Both the position numbers and the translations under genes were made by a program. Source: Buchananella hordeovulneris (GTDB taxonomy: Bacteria; Actinomycetota; Actinomycetes; Actinomycetales; Actinomycetaceae). From it: a stretch of DNA of 64,000 nt. The notes under the pieces are model-generated. The model was not told where the DNA came from. It was given only the letters and a program-made list of their open reading frames with translations, and searched no databases. Where the stretch lies: NCBI RefSeq assembly GCF_001907235.1, contig NZ_MQVS01000013.1, positions 1 through 64,000 of the forward strand. Reading direction: 5' to 3'. Positions 34,104-42,638 of the stretch are shown piece after piece. Numbering within the stretch: the stretch's first letter is position 1; each line of letters begins with the position of its first letter.

Positions 34104-34184
34104 ATTCCCGTCGCCCACGGGCCACTTGCGCAACCTCGCCAACCTCCAGGCCGCCCACCGGACGATTCCCGTCGCCCACGGGCC
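34104..34184. repeat. 20-bp direct repeat, two copies
   Basis: ATTCCCGTCGCCCACGGGCC occurs at 34104-34123 and 34165-34184, 61 bp apart, each containing CCGT...ACGG symmetry. The rest of the 346-bp intergenic stretch (33910-34255) shows no gene; it holds the divergent promoters. Confidence 0.6.
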
Positions 34185-34255
34185 CCTCGCGGCCCACCGG
34201 TGTCCTACGGTGGGATACAAGTTTGCATTGGGACCTGGACCCCGGGAGGACTGCC

Positions 34256-35620
34256 ATGGAGGTAGAACTGGAATTGGCCCGTCGCGTGGCGGGGCTGCAG
34301 GAGGCAGAGCTGACGGAGAGCGACGTACACGCGTTCCTGTTGGCGGCCGCCGAGCTGCTGGGCGGGCCACCGCAGCAACTAAACGGGCCAGGCGCAACGT
34401 TCCGTTGGTATCGGGGCGCCCGGATCGTCGAGATAGCTGCGCAGGCGCGCTACCGCAGTCCCTTCTTTTCTCTCACCGTCCGGGGTTGTGGGACCGAGGT
34501 AGTGGACAACTATGAATACCGCGCCTTCAAGAATTGTTCGCCGTTCCTCCTCCCGCCCTACCTGTGGGCCGCGGCTCTCGGTCGCCTGCCGGACTCCACC
34601 TGGCTAGGGGGTGACGTACTGGTCGGCACGTGGGAGCAGTTCGCTGACACGGTCGGCAGGGTTCTGGACTGTCTGCCGCGCGACCTGGCACTCACTCCAC
34701 CAGCTTGGCGGCAATTGATCCGTCCCTTAGCCCCATCAGGAGAAGCGCGCTTGGCCTACTTGTTCAATATGGGGTCAGACTCGCCGTGGGGCGGCGTCTC
34801 CTTCACTGGCACCCCAGCAGGCGTTGACGTGTACGGCTTTGGCGCGCAGGGGGACGAGGTGCAACTGCTGGTGCCGCGCGCCTTGCTGGATAGTGGTTCC
34901 GTCAAGATGACCGACGTCGTGGCGGGGCTGGCGGGCGGCAGCAACCTGGCAGGGGTCGAGTTCTTCGACGTCGAGGGTTTCAGCATGTGCCCCCATCCCC
35001 CGAAGCCAAGCGAGCCGGTGGATGATCTCCTCGTAGACGAGTTCGGCGAGCCGCTTGCGGACACCCCGCGCGCGGGCATCAGCCTAGACGAGTTGCGCGC
35101 CCTCATCGCCGCGTCTCCCGCTTCGCCGTCGTTGCCGCCGCGCCGCCCGCGTCCCGCGCCCGTGCCCCTACAACTGGGTCTGAGCTTCCCGCAGGCGTCA
35201 GCCCTGGTCGACCAACTGCTCCAGGGCGTGGCCGCCACGACCGCCCTCACGGCCGCGGGAGCCCAGCCGGGCGAGATTTGGGGGCGGCCCGCGCTGGTCG
35301 GCGACGGCTGGCACGCCACAGTGCGGAAAACTAGCTCGCGCACCCTGGGGGCCGACATCGACGACACCCGGATTGAGCTGTGCCCGTCACTGGAGGACGG
35401 GCTCTACGACGGCCACGACAGCCTGCGCTACGCCTGGCAGTTGGCGGACTTGCTCACCGAGCGGTACGGCTCCCCGCTGCTGCAGGAAACCGGCAGCTCC
35501 GGTCACCTCTCGCGCCTGTACCAGGTCGGACAGCGGGCCGTACAGGTCTCTACCTCACTGGGTGGCATCGAGCTGGAGGTCGCTGACGCCGAGGGGACGC
35601 TGATGCTCCGCTACTGCTGA
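34256..35620 (+). CDS. Hypothetical soluble protein, possible multi-domain
   Basis: 454 residues, ATG 34256 with GGGAGGA, no signal peptide or membrane segment. A Pro/Arg-rich linker ([18 protein letters not shown], about 300-317) separates a large N-terminal part from a C-terminal domain of about 135 residues ending LADLLTERYGSPLLQETGSS ... VQVSTSLGGIELEVADAEG. That last block follows the same helix-YGxP-strand-strand pattern as the immunity proteins at 11.8-15.7 kb. Whether this is homology cannot be settled by eye. Function unknown. Confidence 0.75.
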   Translation: MEVELELARRVAGLQEAELTESDVHAFLLAAAELLGGPPQQLNGPGATFRWYRGARIVEIAAQARYRSPFFSLTVRGCGTEVVDNYEYRAFKNCSPFLLPPYLWAAALGRLPDSTWLGGDVLVGTWEQFADTVGRVLDCLPRDLALTPPAWRQLIRPLAPSGEARLAYLFNMGSDSPWGGVSFTGTPAGVDVYGFGAQGDEVQLLVPRALLDSGSVKMTDVVAGLAGGSNLAGVEFFDVEGFSMCPHPPKPSEPVDDLLVDEFGEPLADTPRAGISLDELRALIAASPASPSLPPRRPRPAPVPLQLGLSFPQASALVDQLLQGVAATTALTAAGAQPGEIWGRPALVGDGWHATVRKTSSRTLGADIDDTRIELCPSLEDGLYDGHDSLRYAWQLADLLTERYGSPLLQETGSSGHLSRLYQVGQRAVQVSTSLGGIELEVADAEGTLMLRYC

Positions 35621-35636
35621 GCGGCAAATATAGCTA

Positions 35637-35660
35637 GGGGGCGGCCAATTGGCCGCCCCC
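35637..35660. terminator. Perfect 24-bp palindromic terminator
   Basis: GGGGGCGGCCAA and TTGGCCGCCCCC are exact complements with no loop base between them. It lies 16 bp after the plus-strand gene and 18 bp after pckG, so it serves both convergent genes. Confidence 0.75.
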
Positions 35661-35678
35661 TGCTGCGCGGGTTACCTA

Positions 35679-37517
35679 TCAGGCCCCAGCGCGCTCACGC
35701 AGCTTGGCCAGCTGCTCGCGCAGCTCGGCGGGAACCTTGTCCCCGAACTGCTCGAAGTACTCTTCGGTCATGTCGGCTTCGGCCAGCCACCGCTCCGGCT
35801 CGATCTTGAACAGCTCGTCCCACTGCGCCTCGGAGACCTCGATGCCGTCCAGGTTGAACTCTTCCTTCAGCGGGTAGCGCCCGGTCACCCCGTCAGTGGC
35901 CTGGGCCTCGCCGGCCGCACGCCGCACGATCCAGTCGAGAACGCGCGAGTTCTCGCCGTAGCCCGGCCACAGCCAGTTGCCGTCCTCGTCCTTGCGGAAC
36001 CAGTTGACCTGGTAGATGCGCGGGGCCTTGTCGCCCAGGGTCTTGCCCATCTCCAGCCAGTGGCCCCAGTAGTCGGCCATGTTGTAGCCGCAGAACGGCA
36101 GCATGGCGAACGGGTCGCGACGCAGCGCGCCCACCGACAGGTCCAGGGCGGCGGCGGTGATCTCCGAGGAGACCGTGGCGCCGATGAACACGCCGTGCTC
36201 CCAGTCGTAGGCCTCGGCCACCAGCGGCACGTTGGTGGCGCGCCGACCACCGAACAGGATGGCGTCGACCGGCACGCCCTGCGGGGCCTCCCAGTCTTCG
36301 CAGATGATCGGGCACTGCGCGGCGGGCACGGTGAAGCGCGAGTTCGGGTGCGCGGCCTTCTCGCCGGACTCCGGGGTCCAGTCGTTGCCGTGCCAGTCGA
36401 TGGCGTGGGCCGGCGGCTCACCGTCCATGCCCTCCCACCACACATCGCCGTCGTCGGTCAGCGCGACGTTGGTGAAGATGGTGTTCTCCTTCATGGAGTC
36501 CATGGCCATCGGGTTGGTCTGGTAGGAGGTGCCGGGGGCCACCCCAAAGAAGCCGGCTTCCGGGTTGATGGCGTACAGGCGCCCGTCCGGGCCCGGACGC
36601 ATCCAGGCGATGTCGTCACCAATGGTCTCGACCTTGTAGCCGGGAATGGTGGGCTGGAGCATGGCCAGGTTGGTCTTGCCGCAGGCGCTCGGGAAGGCCG
36701 CGGTGACGTGGTACTGCTTGCCGGACTTCTCGTCGGTCAGGCGCAGGATGAGCATGTGCTCAGCCATCCAGCCCTGGCGGCGGGCCATGGTCGAGGCGAT
36801 ACGCAGGGCGTAGCACTTCTTCCCGAGCAGCGCGTTACCGCCGTAACCCGAGCCGTAAGACCAGATCTCGTTGGTCTCGGGGAAGTGGGTGATGTACTTC
36901 TCCTCGTTGCACGGCCACGGCACGTCGTCGCGCTTGTTGCCTTCGGCGTCGATCAGCGGGTAGCCGACGGTGTGGACGGCCGGCACCCATTCGCCACCTT
37001 CGGCGATCAGGTCCATGGCGGCCTTACCCATGCGGGTCATGATGCGCATGTTGAGCACCACGTAGGGGGAGTCAGAGATCTCGATACCCAGCTTGGAGAT
37101 GGGGCCACCCAGCGGGCCCATCGAGAAGGGGATGACGTACATGGTGCGCCCACGCATGGCCCCGTCGAAGACCTTGGCCAGGGTCTCCTTCATTTCCTTC
37201 GGGTCCGCCCAGTTGTTGGTCGGGCCGGCGTCCTCTTCCTTCTCCGAGCAGATGAAGGTGCGGGACTCGACGCGCGCCACGTCGCTCGGCAGCGAGCGAG
37301 CCAGGTAGCTGTTGGGACGCTTTTCCTCGTTGAGCTTGGTGAAGGTGCCGGCGGCGACCATCTCGGCGGCGAGGCGGTCCCACTCCTCCTGCGACCCGTC
37401 CGCGAAGTAAACGGCACTCGGCTTGGCGAGCTCGGCGGTGCGCAAAACGAACTCGAAGACGTCTTCGGGCAGGTTGGCCGGCGCAGCCGCGCGGATGTCC
37501 TGTTCGGTCACAGTCAT
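35679..37517 (-). CDS. pckG: Phosphoenolpyruvate carboxykinase (GTP)
   Basis: Interconverts oxaloacetate and PEP with GTP/GDP, the main gluconeogenic or anaplerotic step. 612 residues, the standard GTP-class length. P-loop FPSACGKTN (275-283), [37 protein letters not shown] and [14 protein letters not shown] are diagnostic of the GTP class. ATG 37517 follows AGGAGG. It is divergent from the lipoprotein gene across a 273-bp promoter region. Confidence 0.96.
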   Translation of the reverse strand: MTVTEQDIRAAAPANLPEDVFEFVLRTAELAKPSAVYFADGSQEEWDRLAAEMVAAGTFTKLNEEKRPNSYLARSLPSDVARVESRTFICSEKEEDAGPTNNWADPKEMKETLAKVFDGAMRGRTMYVIPFSMGPLGGPISKLGIEISDSPYVVLNMRIMTRMGKAAMDLIAEGGEWVPAVHTVGYPLIDAEGNKRDDVPWPCNEEKYITHFPETNEIWSYGSGYGGNALLGKKCYALRIASTMARRQGWMAEHMLILRLTDEKSGKQYHVTAAFPSACGKTNLAMLQPTIPGYKVETIGDDIAWMRPGPDGRLYAINPEAGFFGVAPGTSYQTNPMAMDSMKENTIFTNVALTDDGDVWWEGMDGEPPAHAIDWHGNDWTPESGEKAAHPNSRFTVPAAQCPIICEDWEAPQGVPVDAILFGGRRATNVPLVAEAYDWEHGVFIGATVSSEITAAALDLSVGALRRDPFAMLPFCGYNMADYWGHWLEMGKTLGDKAPRIYQVNWFRKDEDGNWLWPGYGENSRVLDWIVRRAAGEAQATDGVTGRYPLKEEFNLDGIEVSEAQWDELFKIEPERWLAEADMTEEYFEQFGDKVPAELREQLAKLRERAGA

Positions 37518-37790
37518 GAAACTTGCCTCCTGAGGCGTATCTCTCCGGCGCTTGGTGGGCCGGTGATTGGTTTGGGCGTTCAGACCTCTCTATCCAACCG
37601 CAAAAAATCGGCCACTGCACCCGCATTAGGTCCCGGGCGAAATGTGAGACGCTGCACTTTGTGCTGTCAGCGGAACGACCGGCTGCGCCTCGGTCAGATC
37701 CGGGTACAGCCGCCCCGACTCTGCCCCGTCTTTGGCCCGGACCGCCACCGGCACCTCCCGCACCCCGGATCGGTTCACTACCCTGGCGCC

Positions 37791-38675
37791 GTGACGGAAA
37801 TCCTCGGCTCTCACCCTCCACGCTGGCGGCGCTTCACCGCCTGGTGCCTGCTGCCGCTGGCGCTGGTCTTGACCGCCTGCAAGGTGCAGTACACCACCAC
37901 CTTCTACGAGGACGACACTTACTCTTTGCTGATGGTGGTGGACATGGGTGCGCTCGGCTCCCTCGCCTCCGGTGACACTGATCCGTGCTTGGCCGACTCC
38001 ACCAGCAACGGCTTGCCGGAAGGCTTCACCTCTTATCGCAACATCGGCACCGCGTCGTCCCCCGTCTGCGAGTTCCGCTCCGATAGGGCACCGCTGACAG
38101 CTGGCTCCCTCCAGGCGGAGAAGAAGGGCGACGAGCTGCACTTCACGGTCCCGCCCACCGATGTTGACAACAACCCCGACGTACAGCTCCTGCGGTCGGC
38201 GGGGATGGAATTGTCGTTCGCGATCGTCTTCCCCGGCCCGGTGGTCAGCTCCTCCATTGGGAGCATCAGCGACAATAAGGTCATCATCGATTCCTTGGAG
38301 GACCTCAAACAGGGCGGGACCATCGTGGCCTCCGCCAAGGGCCCGAGCAACGGTGCCGACCAACCCTACAGCGCGAAAGAGCTCGCCCCCTCCCCGTCTC
38401 CCACCACCCCCAGTCATACGCCCTCGCCGACCCCGACCGCCACGCGGCCTGCCCCGTCCCCTACGGACACACCCACCGCTGTTGCTACCCCAGCCCCGGA
38501 GATCTCGCCGAGTGCACAGGCTGCCCCGACGCAACCTGCGGGCAAGAAAGACAACACGACCCTGTACGCGGTTTTGGGGGCGATCGCCGCCGCGGCCGTG
38601 CTGGGCATCATTCTGGTGCTGTTGCTGCAACAGCAAAGGCCCGGCGACTACCCCACCTACGCCCGGCGAGGCTAG
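37791..38675 (+). CDS. LppM-like lipoprotein 1
   Basis: 294 residues: signal peptide with lipobox LVLTAC (Cys30), an extracytoplasmic beta-rich domain (KVQYTTTFYEDDTYSLLMVV ... FPGPVVSSSIGSISDNKVII) typical of LppM-type proteins, a Thr/Pro/Ser linker (about 190-250) and a C-terminal membrane helix (LYAVLGAIAAAAVLGIILVL). It is therefore anchored at both ends. GTG start. A second copy of the same architecture lies at 39614-40465. The role is probably in the cell envelope; the molecular function is not known to me. Confidence 0.85.
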   Translation: MTEILGSHPPRWRRFTAWCLLPLALVLTACKVQYTTTFYEDDTYSLLMVVDMGALGSLASGDTDPCLADSTSNGLPEGFTSYRNIGTASSPVCEFRSDRAPLTAGSLQAEKKGDELHFTVPPTDVDNNPDVQLLRSAGMELSFAIVFPGPVVSSSIGSISDNKVIIDSLEDLKQGGTIVASAKGPSNGADQPYSAKELAPSPSPTTPSHTPSPTPTATRPAPSPTDTPTAVATPAPEISPSAQAAPTQPAGKKDNTTLYAVLGAIAAAAVLGIILVLLLQQQRPGDYPTYARRG

Positions 38676-38884
38676 GCGCCCCCAGTTTGCCCCTGGTATG
38701 GCGGTCCGGGCCTGCCTCCCACCACGGTGAGCGCTTTCGGGTGTTTAACTGGCCAGGTAACTTGGCAAGGACGTGGGGTTGGCGCACTGTCAGCGCGCAG
38801 CCAGCCGGATCGACGAGAGTTAGTGGGTGAAAGTACGCCAACTGCTCCCTCTGCTTCCATTACAACCACGGGAAAGGGAATGAC

Positions 38885-39493
38885 ATGTCGTTAGCCACCG
38901 GAGTTTTCGCGGCAGCTGCCCATTTTGCGCATGCGGCGGCGCGCGGCCCACAGCCGACGAAGGGTTTCAGTTTCGGAGACATGCCGTGGTGGGGCCTGGT
39001 GGCGGCGGGCATCTCGGTGGCCGCCCTCGTGGCCGCGCTGCTATTGCTGGTGCTAGGGAAGAAGACCCCGCCTGCAGGGCCGCAGCCCTACCACCAGGGC
39101 CCGGGCGCACAGCCGAATGTGCCGTTTGAGTACTTACACACCCCCGGCGAGACCACCCTGGATCTTCCCGACGAGGCCCGCACGACGATTCCCCAACCGG
39201 GCACGTTTGCCCCGCCGACGGCCTACACCCCACCGCCCACCGGCCAACCGCAGGTCTACACCATGCCTGCCGCCCCCGTTCCGGGGCAGCCGAGTTCCCC
39301 GGGGCAACCGGTGCCCCCGACTGCCGCCCAGCCACCCCAGCCGGGGGCGGGCTACCCTTCGGCCACCCCGCCGAGCCAGCCCGGTCCCGCGCAGCCTGCC
39401 CAGCCCGCCCAGCCGTCAGCGGCCCCGCCGCGGCAGGCGGCCGAAGGGAGCGGTGACGCCCCCACCGGTCAAGGAGACCCGAGCCAGCAATGA
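38885..39493 (+). CDS. Small membrane protein with Pro/Gln-rich tail
   Basis: 202 residues. After a short N-terminus there is one hydrophobic helix (WGLVAAGISVAALVAALLLL, about 36-55) followed by a disordered tail of Pro, Gln, Ala and Gly with PxQP and QPAQPAQP repeats. GGGAATGAC-ATG gives a modest ribosome site. It lies between two LppM-like genes whose C-terminal tails have a similar composition, so the three may act in one envelope complex. No family recognised. The 209 bp upstream show no other gene. Confidence 0.75.
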   Translation: MSLATGVFAAAAHFAHAAARGPQPTKGFSFGDMPWWGLVAAGISVAALVAALLLLVLGKKTPPAGPQPYHQGPGAQPNVPFEYLHTPGETTLDLPDEARTTIPQPGTFAPPTAYTPPPTGQPQVYTMPAAPVPGQPSSPGQPVPPTAAQPPQPGAGYPSATPPSQPGPAQPAQPAQPSAAPPRQAAEGSGDAPTGQGDPSQQ

Positions 39494-39524
39494 GAGACTT
39501 TTTCTAGGCAATACCGCGCCTTAA

Positions 39525-39594
39525 CGGTCGCGCTGCCTGCCGCTACCTCGTTTTGCCGTAAATGCGGTAACGGGGCGGCAGACAGCGCGAAACT
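39525..39594 (+). terminator. Long imperfect hairpin
   Basis: CGCGCTGCCTGCCGC pairs with the GGGCGGCAGACAGCGCG side, and inside it TTGCCG/CGGTAA form a further stem. It is followed by AAACTTTT. Lies between the Pro/Gln protein and the second LppM-like gene. Confidence 0.6.
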
Positions 39595-39613
39595 TTTATG
39601 CTTGACTGGCCAA

Positions 39614-40465
39614 ATGAAACTAAATCACATCGGGCGCCTGACTTGCGCCTTGGTGGGGGCCACCACCATGCTGGCAGCCTGCCAAGCAACTATGCGTGTT
39701 GAGTTCTCTCCGGACGCCCAATTCGTGGCAAAGTTCCGCGTCGACCCGGGGGAAGAGACCCAAGCACTGCTGCAGGCCGAGGGCGGGGATCCCTGTGAGT
39801 TGGTCTTCCGGGACTCGGTGGACCCAGCCTTGGTTGACAAAATCGAAAACGTCGGGAGCGCAGAGAAACCGGTCTGCGAAGTAACCGCGAAACCACGGCC
39901 CTTGTCTGAGGTATCAGAACCGGGATCAACCCCCGGTTTCAAAGCCAGTCTGGCCGATGACATTTATACCGTCACCTGGGAAGGGGGCGGAATCGGGATA
40001 CTGGAGCAGATGGGTCCAGAGGGTGAGGCGAACCCGACACTGGGCACGTTGACCATGGAATATGTGTTCCCCGGCCCGGTGCAAGAGGCCTCCGGCGGCC
40101 AGATCGACGGGAACATGGTGCGCTACCCGGATCTAGCGCCGTTTGCCCAGCCCGGCAAGATCGTGGCCAGCGCCAAGGAGTCCGGGCTGTTGGGCGGCAA
40201 GGTGCCGTGGTGGTTGTTGGTGTTGGGGGGCCTCGCCGTGGTGGCGGTGATTGCGGCCCTGGCGCTGCGTCGGCGCCCGTACGGTCAGCAGCCGCCGACG
40301 GCACCGGGCGGCTATCCCCCGGCGACGGGACCAACCGGGCAGCCACCGCAGGGCTACGGACCGGGCACCCCACCCCCGGCGGGTTCACCCCCCGGCTACG
40401 GGCAGCCTCCGGCCGGGCCGTACGGCCCCGACCAGCCGCCGACTGCGCCACCGAGCCAGCCCTAG
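39614..40465 (+). CDS. LppM-like lipoprotein 2
   Basis: 283 residues with lipobox TMLAAC (Cys23), an LppM-like domain (ATMRVEFSPDAQFVAKFRVD ... MEYVFPGPVQEASGGQIDGN), one membrane helix (VPWWLLVLGGLAVVAVIAAL, about 200-219), and a Pro/Gly/Gln/Tyr-rich tail on the cytoplasmic side. I chose ATG 39614; an in-frame TTG at 39602 adds four residues. TATGCT about 12 nt upstream resembles a -10, so the leader is very short. Confidence 0.83.
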   Translation: MKLNHIGRLTCALVGATTMLAACQATMRVEFSPDAQFVAKFRVDPGEETQALLQAEGGDPCELVFRDSVDPALVDKIENVGSAEKPVCEVTAKPRPLSEVSEPGSTPGFKASLADDIYTVTWEGGGIGILEQMGPEGEANPTLGTLTMEYVFPGPVQEASGGQIDGNMVRYPDLAPFAQPGKIVASAKESGLLGGKVPWWLLVLGGLAVVAVIAALALRRRPYGQQPPTAPGGYPPATGPTGQPPQGYGPGTPPPAGSPPGYGQPPAGPYGPDQPPTAPPSQP

Positions 40466-40473
40466 ATGCGTGT

Positions 40474-40498
40474 TGGGGGCCGCCAGTGGCGGCCCCCA
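40474..40498. terminator. Hairpin between lipoprotein 2 and purA
   Basis: TGGGGGCCGCC (40474-40484), AGT loop, GGCGGCCCCCA (40488-40498): perfect 11-bp stem between convergent genes. Confidence 0.75.
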
Positions 40499-40513
40499 CG
40501 CTTGTGTGCGCCC

Positions 40514-41797
40514 CTACAGCAGCGGGTGCCGCTCGATCGCAGCCTCCCGCCCCGGACCAACCCCGATGGCAGAGATGCGGCACCGCCCGAGCTCTTCCAG
40601 GCGCTCGACGTAGCGCTGCGCGTTGCCCGGCAGGTCGGTGAACTCCCGCGCGCCGGTGATGTCTTCGTCCCATCCGGGCAGCAGCTCGTAGATGGGACGG
40701 GCGTGGTGGAAGGACGATTCGTCCATCGGCATTTCGTCGTGCCGCTCCCCATCCACGTCGTAGGCGACACACACGGGGATCTCCTGGTACCCGGTCAACA
40801 CGTCGAGCTTGGTGAGCACTAGATCGGTCAGTCCGTTGACACGACTGGCGTACCGGGTGACGACGGCGTCGTACCAGCCGCAGCGCCGCGGCCGCCCCGT
40901 CGTCGTCCCAAATTCACCGCCACGGGCCCGCAGGTCAGCCCCCACCTCGTCAGTGAGCTCGGTGGGGAACGGCCCCTCACCCACACGGGTGACGTAGGCC
41001 TTGGCAACGCCAACGACACGGTCGATGCGAGTGGGACCGACCCCCGAGCCGGTGCAGGCACCGCCCGCTGTAGCCGACGAGGAGGTGACGAAGGGATAGG
41101 TGCCGTGATCGACGTCGAGCATGGTGGCCTGTCCGGCCTCGAAGAGCACAGTCTTACCTTGGTCGAGAGCGTCGTTAAGCACGGCGGAGCAGTCCACCAC
41201 TAGCGGGCGCAACCGTTCGGCGTAACTGAGCAGCTCGTCCGTCACGTGGTGGGGATCGACGGCCCGCCGGTTGAAGATTTTCACCAGCAGGTGGTTCTTT
41301 TGTTCCAGCGCTCCTTCGACTTTTTGCCGCAGGATGGAGGCGTCGAAGAGGTCTTGGATGCGCAGACCGACCCGGTTCATCTTGTCGGCGTAGGTCGGTC
41401 CGATGCCGCGCCCGGTGGTGCCAAGCTGCCGAGCACCGAGGAATCGTTCGGTGACCCGATCCAGGGTGCGGTTGTAGGACGGAATGATGTGGGCGTCGGC
41501 GGAGATCAAGAGCCGCGAGGTGTCGACGCCACGGGCGGTCAAAGCCTCCAATTCGTGGAACAACACCTCTAGGTCCACCACCACCCCGTTGCCGATCACT
41601 GGCGTCACCCCGGGGGTGAGAATGCCCGAGGGCAGCAGGTGCAGCGCGTACTTCTCCCCATCAATGATGACGGTGTGCCCGGCATTGTTTCCGCCGTTGA
41701 ATTTCACCACGTAGTCGACGTTGGCGCCGAGTTGGTCCGTGGCTTTGCCTTTGCCTTCGTCGCCCCACTGGGCGCCGAGGACGACTACTGCGGGCAT
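40514..41797 (-). CDS. purA: Adenylosuccinate synthetase
   Basis: GTP-dependent ligation of aspartate to IMP, first committed step to AMP. 427 residues. The N-terminus [20 protein letters not shown] carries the GDEGKGK P-loop-like motif (12-18), and [18 protein letters not shown] and [11 protein letters not shown] follow as in the family. Start ATG 41797 with AGGAG. It stands alone between a terminator and the small peptide gene. Confidence 0.96.
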   Translation of the reverse strand: MPAVVVLGAQWGDEGKGKATDQLGANVDYVVKFNGGNNAGHTVIIDGEKYALHLLPSGILTPGVTPVIGNGVVVDLEVLFHELEALTARGVDTSRLLISADAHIIPSYNRTLDRVTERFLGARQLGTTGRGIGPTYADKMNRVGLRIQDLFDASILRQKVEGALEQKNHLLVKIFNRRAVDPHHVTDELLSYAERLRPLVVDCSAVLNDALDQGKTVLFEAGQATMLDVDHGTYPFVTSSSATAGGACTGSGVGPTRIDRVVGVAKAYVTRVGEGPFPTELTDEVGADLRARGGEFGTTTGRPRRCGWYDAVVTRYASRVNGLTDLVLTKLDVLTGYQEIPVCVAYDVDGERHDEMPMDESSFHHARPIYELLPGWDEDITGAREFTDLPGNAQRYVERLEELGRCRISAIGVGPGREAAIERHPLL

Positions 41798-41911
41798 GAA
41801 AGCTCCTCAAGTTGTCCGGTGCGACAGGCCAAGGCTACCTGTTTGCCCCCGGGGCCGGGCTCACGGCGGCGGATTGCCCGGGCACGCGATGACTAGCTGC
41901 TCGGGTGCGTG

Positions 41912-41946
41912 GCAGGGGCGCGGGCGACTCCGTCCCCCGCCCCTGT
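41912..41946 (-). terminator. Hairpin after the 43-residue peptide gene
   Basis: CAGGGGCG and CGCCCCTG form the outer stem, 9 bp downstream of the peptide stop on the minus strand. Confidence 0.5.
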
Positions 41947-41954
41947 CACAGGCA

Positions 41955-42086
41955 TTAGGAGCGCGGGCGGTACTTCCCGACAAACTTCAGGGCCGCAACG
42001 CCAGCCAACAGTGCGCCGACGCCCACTCCGACCTCCGAGACCAAGGACGCGAGCCAGGAAATAAAGTCAGTGACCACGTTGTGCAT
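41955..42086 (-). CDS. 43-residue hydrophobic peptide
   Basis: Reads MHNVVTDFISWLASLVSEVG, then VGVGALLAGVAALKF and VGKYRPRS-stop. AAAGG lies 8 nt before the ATG, a hairpin follows the stop, and a palindrome sits in the promoter region. The chain is one amphipathic/transmembrane helix with a basic end. Candidates are a membrane-active peptide (small bacteriocin or phenol-soluble-modulin-like), a type I toxin, or a small envelope protein. No family recognised; gene signals make it credible. Confidence 0.6.
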   Translation of the reverse strand: MHNVVTDFISWLASLVSEVGVGVGALLAGVAALKFVGKYRPRS

Positions 42087-42122
42087 CTTGCCGCCTTTCT
42101 TTGTGCGCCTATCACCCGTTGA

Positions 42123-42137
42123 TTAGGCGTCACCTAA
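42123..42137. promoter_or_regulatory. Palindrome upstream of the small peptide gene
   Basis: TTAGGCGTCACCTAA has 5-bp perfect arms (TTAGG/CCTAA) 37 bp before the peptide ATG. The arms match the ends of DtxR/IdeR iron boxes, but the whole is 15 rather than 19 bp, so the regulator is uncertain. Confidence 0.4.
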
Positions 42138-42282
42138 AACGATATTGCACCCCCAAACAGAGCGCAAGAAAATTCCAGGCAAAAACTAATCCGCGGTGCA
42201 CCACGGGCTGCCCGGAGACAGTCGCAAGCCGGGGCTGGTGGCTAGACATTCACGCCCCTCGGAGAATTACTGCCCGGTGGCC

Positions 42283-42497
42283 GACCACCGCCATGCCCTT
42301 GTGCCACCGCCATGCCCTTGTGCCACCGCCATGCCCTTGTGCCACCACCATGCCCTTGTGCCACCACCATGCCCTTGTGCCACCATCATGCGCTTAAAAC
42401 ACCGAAATAAGGACATGATGGTGAGCTAAGGACATGATGGTGGGCTAAAGGCAAGATGGTGAACCAAGGTCGTGGTGCCGCGCCAAAGGCGAGATGG
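42283..42497. repeat. 19-bp repeat array with facing units, locus 2
   Basis: Six rightward units of exactly 19 bp (ACCRCCATGCCCTTGTGCC; the first three identical) end in ACCATCATGCGCTTAAAAC. Then about five 19-bp units run in the opposite sense (AAGGACATGATGGTGAGCT, AAGGACATGATGGTGGGCT, then decayed copies). Same family as 28124-28332. It dominates the 552-bp gap 42087-42638, where no gene is seen. Confidence 0.85.
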
Positions 42498-42638
42498 GCA
42501 GACGCCAAACACCAACCACGACATGCCCAGTCGGTACACACATCCCTGCCGCTAACTCCCAAGCCACCGTCTCGCGCCTCAATGCAGTAAACCCCCAGCA
42601 AGGGTCTCCGCCGCTCGGTTATCTAGCAACTGTAGACG

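Noticed and set aside
35649-38675. A 1008-codon plus-strand open frame
   Set aside because: Most of it is antisense to pckG. Only the final part from GTG 37791 is a real gene with signal peptide and lipobox.
42283-42497. CRISPR array
   Set aside because: Units are contiguous 19-mers without spacers, reverse orientation midway, and no cas genes are in the window.
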